A stretch of DNA of 64,000 nucleotides from JAJYKN01 sp035516155 (GTDB lineage Bacteria > Nitrospirota > UBA9217). The position numbers were made by a program, and so were the translations under genes. Under the pieces are notes generated by a model, which had not been told where the DNA came from, did no database searches, and saw only the letters and a list, made by a program, of their open reading frames with translations. This document shows, in pieces, positions 17,331-27,600 of this stretch. The stretch spans positions 51,152-115,151 of the forward strand of contig DATJAP010000039.1 of the NCBI GenBank assembly GCA_035516155.1, read 5' to 3'. The stretch's first letter is position 1. Every line of letters begins with the position of its first letter.

Positions 17331-19160
17331 ATGTGCGGTATTATTGGTTATATCGGCAAGGAGCCGGCGGTCCCGATCCTGATTGAGGGTCTTAAAAAGC
17401 TTGAGTACCGCGGCTATGATTCGGCAGGTGTGGCCGTACTCCAAAACGGAAAGATCGCAGTCCGGAGGGCTGTGGGTAAACTCCACAATCTCGAGGCTGT
17501 CTTGCGCAATGAGACGCTGACCGGGAAGATTGGTGTAGGGCATGTGCGGTGGGCGACGCACGGCAGACCATCGGAGGAAAATGCCCATCCACACCGCGCC
17601 GGCAGTATCGTGGTCGTGCATAACGGCATCATCGAAAATTATACAACACTCAAGAAGCAGCTCGAGACACAGGGACGAATCTTCAAGTCAGAAACGGACA
17701 CGGAAGTCATCGCGCAGCTGGTCGACAGTATCGCGCACAAGGGACTGGCACTGGAAGAAGCGGTGCGCGAAGCGGCTCGCTTTTTGGAAGGCGCCTATGC
17801 TATCGCCGTCATCGATGAACGGGACCCTGATGTCGTGGTGGGTGCACGCAAGGGAAGTCCCCTCGTGGTCGGCCTCGGTGATGGAGAGTTTTTTCTCGCT
17901 TCAGACATTCCCGCGATTCTCCACCGAACAAGGGATGTACTGTTCCTGAACGATGATGAAATGGCGATCCTCACCAATGAGGGAGTGCGCATTACCGATC
18001 TTGAAGGGGCGGCGATTACCCGGGAAGTCACACGGGTCATGTGGAACCCCGTTATGGCTGAGAAGGGCGGATATCGTCATTTCATGCTCAAGGAAATCTA
18101 CGAGCAGCCGCGCGCCATCATGGATACGATCAGGGGCAGAATCTCGCAGGAGGCCGGCATTATCCATCTTGAGGAGATCGGCCTCTCGCTCGACCAGGTT
18201 AAAAAACTCAATAAAATATTCATCGTTGCCTGCGGAACTTCGTGGCACGCCGGGCTGGTGGGTAAGTACATATTCGAGGAGCTTGCCCGGATCACGACCG
18301 AAGTGGATATCGCGTCGGAGTTCCGCTACCGCAACCCACTCGTCGGTAAGGAAGACCTGTTTATCGCCATTACGCAGTCGGGAGAAACCGCGGATACGCT
18401 CGCGGCCATGCGTGAAGCGAAGAAACGCGGAGCGACCGTTGTCGCTATCTGTAATGTGGTGGGTTCAACGGCGAGCCGGGAGGCCACAGGGGTGATCTAC
18501 ACTCACGCCGGTCCGGAGATTGGCGTCGCATCCACCAAGGCCTTTACCGCCCAGTTGACGGCGCTCTATCTTTTTGGACTTTACCTCGGAGGTCTGCGCG
18601 GCAGTCTTTCTTCCGAAGAAATGAAAAAATATCTGACCGATCTTGTACACGTGCCTTCCCTGGTGGAGCGTTGCCTTGAGACAGACGAAACCGTCGCCGT
18701 GATCGCCAAGCACTATTTTAAGGCATCTGATTTTCTTTATCTTGGCCGGGGACCCAACTTCCCGGTGGCGCTCGAGGGCGCGCTCAAGCTGAAGGAAATT
18801 TCCTACATCCATGCTGAAGGCTATCCAGCGGGAGAGATGAAACATGGACCAATTGCGCTAATCGACGAAAACCTCCCCGTCGTAGTGCTCGCCGGGAAGA
18901 ACAGCGTCTACGAAAAAATCCTGGGGAACATCGAGGAAGTGAAAGCGCGGGACGGCATCGTCATCGCGCTCGTGACCGAAGGTGACAAGGAAATAACGAA
19001 AAAGGTGCATCATTATATTTCCATTCCGGATACCAACCAGCTGCTTATGCCGATTCTGATGGCTGTTCCGCTTCAGCTCCTCGCGTATCACATGGCAGTG
19101 CTGCTCGGCGCGGACGTAGACCAGCCGAGGAACCTGGCGAAGAGCGTTACGGTGGAATAA
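17331..19160 (+). CDS. glmS: Glutamine:fructose-6-phosphate amidotransferase
   Basis: 609 aa. Converts fructose-6-P and glutamine to glucosamine-6-P. Cys2 (MCGIIGYIG) is the glutaminase nucleophile; HVRWATHG and NGIIENY are in the glutaminase domain; two SIS domains carry CGTSWHAG, TQSGETADT and the C-terminal NLAKSVTVE. A ribosome binding site (AAGGGAG) precedes the ATG. A 297-bp gap separates it from glmU with no gene in it; no glmS ribozyme core was recognised there. Confidence 0.97.
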   Translation: MCGIIGYIGKEPAVPILIEGLKKLEYRGYDSAGVAVLQNGKIAVRRAVGKLHNLEAVLRNETLTGKIGVGHVRWATHGRPSEENAHPHRAGSIVVVHNGIIENYTTLKKQLETQGRIFKSETDTEVIAQLVDSIAHKGLALEEAVREAARFLEGAYAIAVIDERDPDVVVGARKGSPLVVGLGDGEFFLASDIPAILHRTRDVLFLNDDEMAILTNEGVRITDLEGAAITREVTRVMWNPVMAEKGGYRHFMLKEIYEQPRAIMDTIRGRISQEAGIIHLEEIGLSLDQVKKLNKIFIVACGTSWHAGLVGKYIFEELARITTEVDIASEFRYRNPLVGKEDLFIAITQSGETADTLAAMREAKKRGATVVAICNVVGSTASREATGVIYTHAGPEIGVASTKAFTAQLTALYLFGLYLGGLRGSLSSEEMKKYLTDLVHVPSLVERCLETDETVAVIAKHYFKASDFLYLGRGPNFPVALEGALKLKEISYIHAEGYPAGEMKHGPIALIDENLPVVVLAGKNSVYEKILGNIEEVKARDGIVIALVTEGDKEITKKVHHYISIPDTNQLLMPILMAVPLQLLAYHMAVLLGADVDQPRNLAKSVTVE

Positions 19161-19337
19161 TCATAGTCATCAAAAGAAAAAACAGAAGAATGGACGTTAT
19201 ATGCTCTTTCGTCAGATTTTTGCTTTCAGATTCTGAAAGACAGGGGTCTTGATGAAAGTTTGAACACATTATGATTCTATTTCCTCTGTGTCTCTGGGCC
19301 TCAGTGTCACAAGGATTTTTAAAAGGGGTATTGAACG

Positions 19338-21110
19338 GTGAATGTACACAAAAAAACGCATACCTGCGGGGAGCTCACAAAAAAGGATGTGGGCGCTGTT
19401 GTGACACTCATGGGATGGGTGCAGACGAGACGGGACCACGGCGGCCTCGTGTTCGTGGACCTCAGGGATCGTGGAGGAATTACGCAGATTGTCTTGAATC
19501 CGGAAACATCATCTGAATCTCACGAATTGGCGCACGATATCCGGAGCGAATACGTGCTTGCCATTACCGGAACGGTATCGCTTCGTCCCGGCAACACGAT
19601 AAACGAAAAACTTCCGACCGGCGAGATCGAGGTTGTGGTGAACGATCTCCGGATATTGAACACAGCCAAAACCCCTCCGTTCATGATCGAGGACGATACC
19701 GACGTGGCCGAGATGCTGAGGCTTAAATACCGCTACCTCGATCTCAGGCGGCCAAGCCTTCAGAAAACGCTCATGACACGCCACGTGATTACGCAGACCG
19801 TCCGGCGCATTCTTGACGGCAACGGATTTATCGACATTGAAACGCCATTCCTCACGAAGAGCACTCCCGAGGGGGCACGCGACTATCTCGTCCCGAGCAG
19901 GGTAAATCCCGGCATGTTCTTCGCGCTTCCGCAGTCTCCCCAGCTTTTTAAGCAGATTCTCATGGTGGCAGGTTTTGAGCGCTATTACCAGATTGTAAAA
20001 TGCTTCCGTGACGAGGACCTGCGTGCCGATCGTCAGCCCGAGTTCACCCAGATCGATCTTGAAATGTCTTTTGTTGACGAAGACGACATCATTGCCCTTA
20101 TGGAGCAGCTGCTGTCGGAGGTCGTGAAGGAAGTAAAAGGCTACGATATACCGACGCCTTTTCCAAGGCTTCCGTACCATGAGGCCATGGAACGTTACGG
20201 ATCGGACAAGCCGGACACGCGCTTCGGGCTTGAACTCAAGGATGTGTCCGATATTGCAAGAGCATCGGACTTCAAGGTATTTCTTCAGGCTGTGGAACTC
20301 GGCGGCAAGGTCAGGGGTTTTACTGCTCCCGGAATGGCAGGCCTCTCGCGCAAGGAAATGGATGATTTGACGAACGAAGCGAAGGTTTTCGGAGCAAAGG
20401 GCTTGGCCTGGATCAAGGTGACTGCATCGGGCTTTGAATCTCCAATCACGAAGTTTTTCAAGGACGGGCAGGTCAGGTCCGTTGCCGAGCGGCTCGACGC
20501 AAAACCGGGCGACCTCATGATGTTCATTGCCGACAGCCCCAGGATTGTGGCGGACACGCTCGGTTATCTGCGCCTGCTTATGGGCAGACGTCTGAAGCTC
20601 ATCGATGAAAGCAAGTTGAACTTCCTCTGGGTCACCGATTTCCCGCTCGTGGAATGGAACGCAGATGAGAAGCGCTACGATGCCATGCACCATCCTTTTA
20701 CGGCGCCGAAGGATGAGGACCTTGAATTCTTGACGACTGATCCGCTCAAGATCAAGGCCAAGGCCTATGATATCGTCCTAAATGGGTCGGAGATCGGCGG
20801 AGGCAGCATCCGCATCCACCGTTCCGAAGTGCAGTCGCGGATGTTCAATTTACTGAATATCGCGGAGGCCGAAGCACGAAAAAAATTCGGCTTCCTGCTC
20901 GACGCACTCGAGTACGGCGCCCCGCCACATGGCGGCTTGGCCTTAGGCCTGGACCGGATCACGGCGATATTGACGGGCGCCCCGTCCATCCGCGACGTTA
21001 TTGCATTTCCGAAAACGCAGAAGGCCGTCTGCGTCATGACCGACGCGCCTTCGCGCGTGTCTCCGGCTCAGCTCCGGGAACTGTCGATCAAGCTGGATAT
21101 TGTGGAATAA
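19338..21110 (+). CDS. aspS: Aspartyl-tRNA synthetase, bacterial type
   Basis: 590 aa class II synthetase. The anticodon-binding OB domain is first (VTLMGWVQTRRDHGGLVFVD), then motif 2 (FRDEDLRADRQPEFTQID), the GAD insertion domain, and motif 3 (GLALGLDRITAIL). GTG start at 19338, with AAAAGGGG upstream. The GAD domain marks the bacterial form. Whether it is discriminating or charges tRNA-Asn too cannot be read from the sequence alone. Confidence 0.95.
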   Translation: MNVHKKTHTCGELTKKDVGAVVTLMGWVQTRRDHGGLVFVDLRDRGGITQIVLNPETSSESHELAHDIRSEYVLAITGTVSLRPGNTINEKLPTGEIEVVVNDLRILNTAKTPPFMIEDDTDVAEMLRLKYRYLDLRRPSLQKTLMTRHVITQTVRRILDGNGFIDIETPFLTKSTPEGARDYLVPSRVNPGMFFALPQSPQLFKQILMVAGFERYYQIVKCFRDEDLRADRQPEFTQIDLEMSFVDEDDIIALMEQLLSEVVKEVKGYDIPTPFPRLPYHEAMERYGSDKPDTRFGLELKDVSDIARASDFKVFLQAVELGGKVRGFTAPGMAGLSRKEMDDLTNEAKVFGAKGLAWIKVTASGFESPITKFFKDGQVRSVAERLDAKPGDLMMFIADSPRIVADTLGYLRLLMGRRLKLIDESKLNFLWVTDFPLVEWNADEKRYDAMHHPFTAPKDEDLEFLTTDPLKIKAKAYDIVLNGSEIGGGSIRIHRSEVQSRMFNLLNIAEAEARKKFGFLLDALEYGAPPHGGLALGLDRITAILTGAPSIRDVIAFPKTQKAVCVMTDAPSRVSPAQLRELSIKLDIVE

Positions 21111-21198
21111 GCAATGCACGGAGTTTATAAGACGGAGCGCAACTGGTTAACCGGAGAGGGCGCCGCCTTGTTTTCTTTTGCTCTTCGCCCTATGCTCT

Positions 21199-21375
21199 AT
21201 GCCAAAAATGAAGTGCAAAATATGTGGCAAGAAAGTTGATCTTCGGATCGGCTGACGAGCCGTAACATTTCGCTGCACGGCGTGCGGCAAGGAATTCTCG
21301 ATCAGAGAGTATATCGATGAAATCGATGAAGAGATGTGGGAGAAAATTTCCCGCAGACCCTGCAATAGAGCATAG
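21199..21375 (+). CDS. Dual-CXXC small protein with in-frame TGA, candidate selenoprotein
   Basis: 58 codons reading through one TGA at 21253-21255. The product would be MPKMKCKICGKKVDLRIG, then Sec19, then RAVTFRCTACGKEFSIREY and IDEIDEEMWEKISRRPCNR. CxxC pairs at residues 6-9 and 26-29 form a zinc-ribbon pattern, and the frame after the TGA keeps clean, conserved-looking coding text to TAG. I recall a family of tiny dual-CXXC proteins in anaerobes in which this position is Cys or Sec, but cannot verify it here. A stem-loop of bacterial SECIS type lies 17-33 bases after the TGA. No ribosome binding site precedes the ATG at 21199. The alternative is a nonsense-mutated pseudogene. Confidence 0.55.
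21272..21288 (+). promoter_or_regulatory. Possible bacterial SECIS hairpin
   Basis: GCTGCAC (21272-21278), loop GGC, GTGCGGC (21282-21288): seven pairs including one G-U, with G at the start of the apical loop. The loop lies about 24 nt after the TGA, inside the range for bacterial SECIS elements. The same bases encode the CTAC zinc-ribbon turn, so the structure could also be chance. Confidence 0.4.
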
Positions 21376-21604
21376 GTTCCCTTGTTACGGAAATCGGATT
21401 GTCTTGAAAATAGAAAGAAGGTAGTTTGGGAGAAGTGGTTGAACTTTTTAGCAAAAGATTCCCTCTATAAAATGTGAATGACGGGTCTTTTTCGTCGCGA
21501 GATATGGTTCGGGCCAAAGGGGGTTATAAAATAGCCACGCAAAACCCGAAGATCCATAAAATGTAGCATGGTACCAGCAATTAGTTGTACGGAGAAGGTC
21601 TGCT

Positions 21605-24600
21605 TTATCTCAGTTTCTCGATCAGCGCCTTTACCGTAATGAAAAGATCTCCAACGATCGGATGAACCCGCGGAGCTGGCCGATTCAGCTTCATCAACGG
21701 CGCATCGGGATCCTTGTTGAAGCAAAGGATCTCGGCCCGCGTCCCTACATAATCTATGTGCTGTGGCGCTCCCGAGATGCCCAGGGCGATGATGAGCTTC
21801 GGGTTCACCCGGATGCCAGTCTGGCCGATCTGCGCATCAAGCGGCAGAAGCTTTAAGTCCTGCGTGACTTTTCGTGTTGCGCCGAACAACGGTATGAGGC
21901 CCCGTGCTTCCAGCATTTTCTTGAGTTCCTGTGCCAGCTCATATCCTGCGCGATCCCTGATGCCGTACCCAAGGTCAATGATTATATCGGCTAGCGCCAG
22001 CGAGGGCAGTGCCGCAGGCGGGAGAGGCATAAGCCACTCCCTTTCCAGAGGATAATCGAGTACAACAGCAGCGAAACCTCTCCGCATCTCCGGAACGCCA
22101 AATTCGGCGTCCCGGGGAATTGTCATGAATGTCGATTCTTCTCCCAGACGCTCTTTTCTGATGAGCCTGTTGTTGTATGCGGCCATTAAAAGTGTTAGGG
22201 ATCGGTCCCTCTCTTGTACAATCGACCCGACGTTCCCATAGATGTGAACATGCCTTCCTGCGGAAGACAATTGACCGGCAACAACGCCAAAAGCATCGAG
22301 CCAATAGGCACCTCCCAAAACAAGCGGATTATCCGACGCATTGGTGATGATGCGAAGCAGTTCTTCCTTTCCCTCGATAGACAGCATGCTATCTGCAGTG
22401 TCGAGGCAGAATGCACGGTCAGCCCCATTCGCGTGTGCCAGGCCAATCAGGGTGGCCCAGGCCCCCCTTGGGGCGGCGATGATGGCATTCATCGATCTGC
22501 CAAAACCATTGGCAATTTCCCTGCTTGCCCGAAGAATTGCAGTATTGGCGTTCTGCTCCAGCGGATCTAGAATTGCCCAAATCGCCCGGTCGTCAGATAA
22601 CCTGCCCCGGACTATTTCTCCGAGATATTCCTCCGCCTGTTGCGAACGCGCCCGGGTAGCATAGTTAATGAGATATTCCGCAGCAGCCTGCACCGTGGTA
22701 ATTGTTATTGTCGTAGCAGTAACTTCCGCCGGCAGCTCGAATCGCGGTGCCCTTGCCGCGGCGATTCGAACAGAGGGATTAATCACCACGATGTGCGTGA
22801 ATGTCGCTGCCACGGTTGTCTTGAGATCCTGTTCATGCGGAGCCGTTACCTCGGTGATGCTGAGTACGGCTGGTGGAGCAATGCGTTCTAGACCCATACC
22901 ATCAGGACGGGCCAAGAGCCGTGCCATCCTGTAATGTGTTTTCGAGAGAGTGCCTGCGAGGTAGGCGCCAGTTCCCATCTCGCCATTTAAGCAGGCGGAG
23001 CCAATGGTAATAATGTCATATCGGTCCACGAGTTCGAGAGTACGCACCGCGCTTGCGATTTCTTCAAAAGTTGCATATTCGCAGTTTAACCGGATGAGGT
23101 GTTCTCCAGACCCAACTGTTGAGCGAAGGAGGTGTTCCTGTCCGGTGTTGCCCACAAGAAGCGCATCAATGATGACCCTTGTATTGCTTTCCGCTTTGAG
23201 TAAAAGAGCTTGAGTGAAACCGGCGAGATCGAAAGGATCAATGATCTCGAGGATTTCCTGGATTGACCCCTGCTCCAGTCTCGGCTTCGGCGACAGATCG
23301 GCAACGGTCCGAAGTATGCAGAGTATCCTGAGTTTGGCCTTGAGAGTAGCTCTCGCACTGAGAACCGTTTCCACCGGTAATGATGCCCGGTCAAGCGCTG
23401 CATCCGCTGCGCGCACTTCGGGGAGATCAATGTTCTCCCTTACCTGCTCCCGTGTTAGTTTAATGCGGTCCTTGATTGCCGCAAGGCGTGCGATCGTGCG
23501 TTCAGCAGCGCGTTCTCCTGCGATAAGCAGCGAGGGTACATATCGAGGATCGGACTGCGCCAGAAGTGTTCTTCGCCGACTGAGCCATTCCATCCTGTAA
23601 TAAATGCACTCGAGACGCAGAACTTCTCCCGCCATCTCCGCGAGGGGAAACAGGGCCGGCTGGAGCATGGCATCGGACCATGACGCATCGCCCAGCAGGT
23701 CGCCCGTTTCTTTCACAAATATGCGGAGATCGTTTTTCCATTCAGCAAGCAACAGAGCGTATCTGTCTCCCAATTGGGCGGTCAGTTCTGGCCATGTCTG
23801 CGCCTGGGCAATCAGGTCACGGAGGATCAGGAAGCGCTGAACCTCGTTCGTGCCTTCGTAGATGGTAAGGATGCGTGCGTCACGCCGCGCTTTTTCGAGC
23901 AGGAAATGTTCGGTCTGTCCTTGAGGGCCGAAAGCATATTCAACAAGGGAGATGAATTCGTGGATATCCTCGGAACAGGCGTATTTGGCAATGGCCGACT
24001 CCATACGAACCGATTCGTGGGGGCGGTCGAAGAGGCCAATGAGATAGAAGGCAAGAGACTCGCTCCCGAAAAGGATTGCGGCGGCTTCGCCGAGCAGCTT
24101 ATCCCGATCGGGCGAGGAAGGGAGCTGTGTGCGCGCTTCATCGAGCAGCTTATGCATGAGCGCTCCGGAGACAACTGCGAGGCCGCATCGCCCCACGTTC
24201 AGCGTTTCGAGGGCGTTGACCTGTCCGTGGCCCTCGTACCCAATCACTGCCTCGTGCGGGACGCGAACATTGTCAATAGAGATTTCGTTTGTAGGTGAAC
24301 CGCGCTGGCCCATCTTCTTTTCATCGGCACCGACCTTAAGCCCTTCGCTGTGGCGGTCCACGAGGAAACCGGTTACGCCCTCTTCCGTCAGCGCAAAGAG
24401 GCAGAACTGGGTGGCAATGCTGCCGTTGGTGATCCACATTTTGGCGCCAGTGAGGCGGTAATATTCATACACCGATCCGGTCCCCGTCAACCGCGGTTGG
24501 CCGATGTCGTGAAACTCGCATATGCTTCCCTTATACAGGAAATACCGGACGCCCTTGTCCATGGTGTAGTCATAGCGGTCGTATTGAATTAGCGAAGGTT

Positions 24601-27600
24601 GTTCATCGGGTGTACGGTATGCGATGCCCTGGCCCGTGAACATGATTCTGTCAGCATCGATCAGGTATCGGACGCTCTTCTCATCTGCTTCGTCGACAAG
24701 GAAAGCATATCTTCCATCGTCAAGCGGGGTGAGCATCGCGGCTGAGAGTCTTGCCGTAGTCTTGATGCCGCCTGAATCGGATCCCGCCGTGGGTTCGGTC
24801 AAAGCGAATGCGCTTACGCCTCCGTGGCCGAGATAATGCAGGAAGAGTTTATGGCATCGCTCTCGGCGGGGGAGTTCATCATACGCGGCGCGTACGTCGG
24901 GCATGACATGTTCGAACAATTCGACTGCATGCTTCAGGCCGGTCATGAATCCATTGAAATCCCCGCGTTGTCCGGCAACACCGGCACTGTAAAAGGCTCG
25001 CAGGAAATTGGCGCTCAGATACTTTACCACACGTGTATGGCGGATGCGGTCATCAACGAGTTTCATGATTGTTTCAAACTCTTTCCTGATCCAGGCAGGA
25101 TCTGGGGAGGAGAATGACTTGATGACTCCCGCGAGCCGCGTGCCGATCTCGCCCAATTGCTGGGAGTCATGCGCCAGTGGCGCGAGTTCTTCGCTCACGC
25201 GAGGCAGCTCGTCTTCCAGCCCGAGAAGGATCGGAGTGGTGCCGATGCTTGTGCTAGCCATGATGAGCAGGTTGATTGCCGCGTCTCCGAAAGTGCCTGC
25301 TATTGAGTTCAGGATATAATATTCAGCCTTGTGCCAGCCGAGACCGCTTTCGGCTTGCGGAATATAGGTCGCAAGCCATTTGTGCTCTTTTATTGCCGCA
25401 ATGACGTCATTGGGCACGCGGTGGTCCCGCTCAATAGCCCGTTCTATAGAAAGGCCGCCGAATTTTTTGTCACGGCAGTTTTTCTTGAACCAGTCGGTAA
25501 TCTCAAGCCACAGCGCTCGCAAACGGGGATCGTGCAGCTGAATTTCAGGCACGAAACGGGGGGAGCGGTCAAAGACGTTCTTCAGAAAGTTGCCTGAGGC
25601 ATGAGGAACTCCTGGAGATGTGCAGAAGGTTTCGTAGTCACTGTCCAGCGCGACTTGGGGACAGGTAGGTTCGGCAGGGAACAGGGCTGACGGCGATACG
25701 CGACCGCGTCCAACTGACAATTGAGCATGTCGGAGGGCGGATTCTGCCTGCCCCAGCAGCACTTCTGCCGCGGCTGCTTCGGCTTCACTGCTTGCGCCGC
25801 TCTCAAGTTCACGCTCAACTCTATCAAGCACGATTCGAACCCCGATCGCGAGCGCCTTGGCTTGCCCCGATAGCAGGGGATCGGCATCTTCGCGCAGATC
25901 AATGCAGCGGGATTCGAGTTCTTCAAGCTGCTTTGCAAGTTTTCCAAGCGGCTCTTCCTGAACAGTCATCGATTCGTGGCGTTGGAAACTGGATTTATCT
26001 CTGCCGCGTAAACGGTACAGGGCATCCAAAGATGCAGCTGCTTTGTAGCCGGGAGAGAGAAACCGGAACAGCGCGCTGTCGCGGTAGAATCTCGAGAGCA
26101 GATCATCCTCGGAATAGGCAAAACCACCGAAGACCTGGCCGGCATCGTAGCCCAGGCTACCGGGCTCAGGGCTAAAAGCAGCGGCGGCGATGGTTGAAGA
26201 TAGAAGATCGACATTGGGGTCAGGAGTCTCGAGTTCATTGTAAGAATCAAACAGCGTTTTTAGCAGCAAACGCCAACCTTCGATCCTGCTGATCATGGTT
26301 TTTACCGCACCGAGTTTGGCGATGCCGTCACGACCTTCCGTATCGAGCATCTGGCCCGGGAACTGAATGCGGCCTGTCGCATGTTCCATGGCTCTTCGCG
26401 AAAGATAATCAGCGGCTCCAAGCGCAACGGCTAGATAGAAAAAAGCGCTGGGAACCCCGTTATTGTCATGAACGAGGACGTCATGTTTTTTTACGCTGCA
26501 GTCCAGCATAACATCGGAAAGCGCCGCTGCTCTGAAGCCGATTGCCGGCGTGCTGGTGATCGTAACGCCGGCTGTGGATAATGGTATGATGTTGCCCCTC
26601 CCCCCCGCGATGAGAAGGAGTGTATGGCATGCAGCAATTGGAACGAGATGCAGTGTGCCCCGGATACGGACACTGTCACTGCTCTCAGTCATCACGAGAT
26701 GATCCGCTGCCATGGCGCAGATACCGGAATTCAGCAAGATACCTGACGTCTTCAGCGTTGCGATTGCCGCAAACTGGTGTGCAGCAATCAACCCGAGTGC
26801 CGGGCTGATTGCTGAAAGTGCCCTGACCGCTTCGTGCGGAGAGTCGATGTGCTCCGCAATGAACGTGTGCAGCGTTGCGGCCCCTGCTGCTGTCAGCGGT
26901 TCTTCCTCCCATCGCTTGACCACGCGGTCCGGAAAGAGGAATGACATCTCTTCATAAGAGGTGCTTTCGGCGCTTCGTTGCGCCTTTCCGGTCGTGCGGA
27001 GAAGTTCTATGCCGCCCCGCCCCGTCCACGTCACGAGGCGTTGCTCCAACGTTCGGCAGCTGTAGAGCGCGTGGAACAGCCTTCCCTCCCCCAGTCTCAA
27101 TTCGATGGCAGTTTTGTCCGATCGGATGAGCTGGGATAAATCCTTCCTTCCGTCATTCGAGAGCGATTCCTCCAGTTTGCTGAGCTTTTCGGTCAGTCGT
27201 TTTCCAAGCGCGAGAGGCCAGGCTTTTCTGCCTTTATCTGCGGAGGAAGGGAGTCGCTTCACGGCATCCCTGAACGCCGATGCTGCATTCAAAGAAGACC
27301 TGAATGCGATCCTGATTTCGGCACTTAGATACCAGACTTTTTCATCGAGTTCCCGTATATTTGCATGATCGTTCAAGGCAGCGCGGGGCGCCGGAGAAAA
27401 ATCCCTCAACGACTCCAGCAGCAGCGAAATGGCTCCGCTTTCTGGACGGAAAATTAGTTTGTGGTCAGTGTGTCGACCCCAGAGCGTGCGGCCCGGTTCG
27501 CTGCGCCAGCATGTTTCACATTTGATGCAGTTTTCGTAGTTCACCGTGACCTTCCCGCGGCCTGTGAGCGGAGCATCATAGACATAAACGCGTGCGGGAC

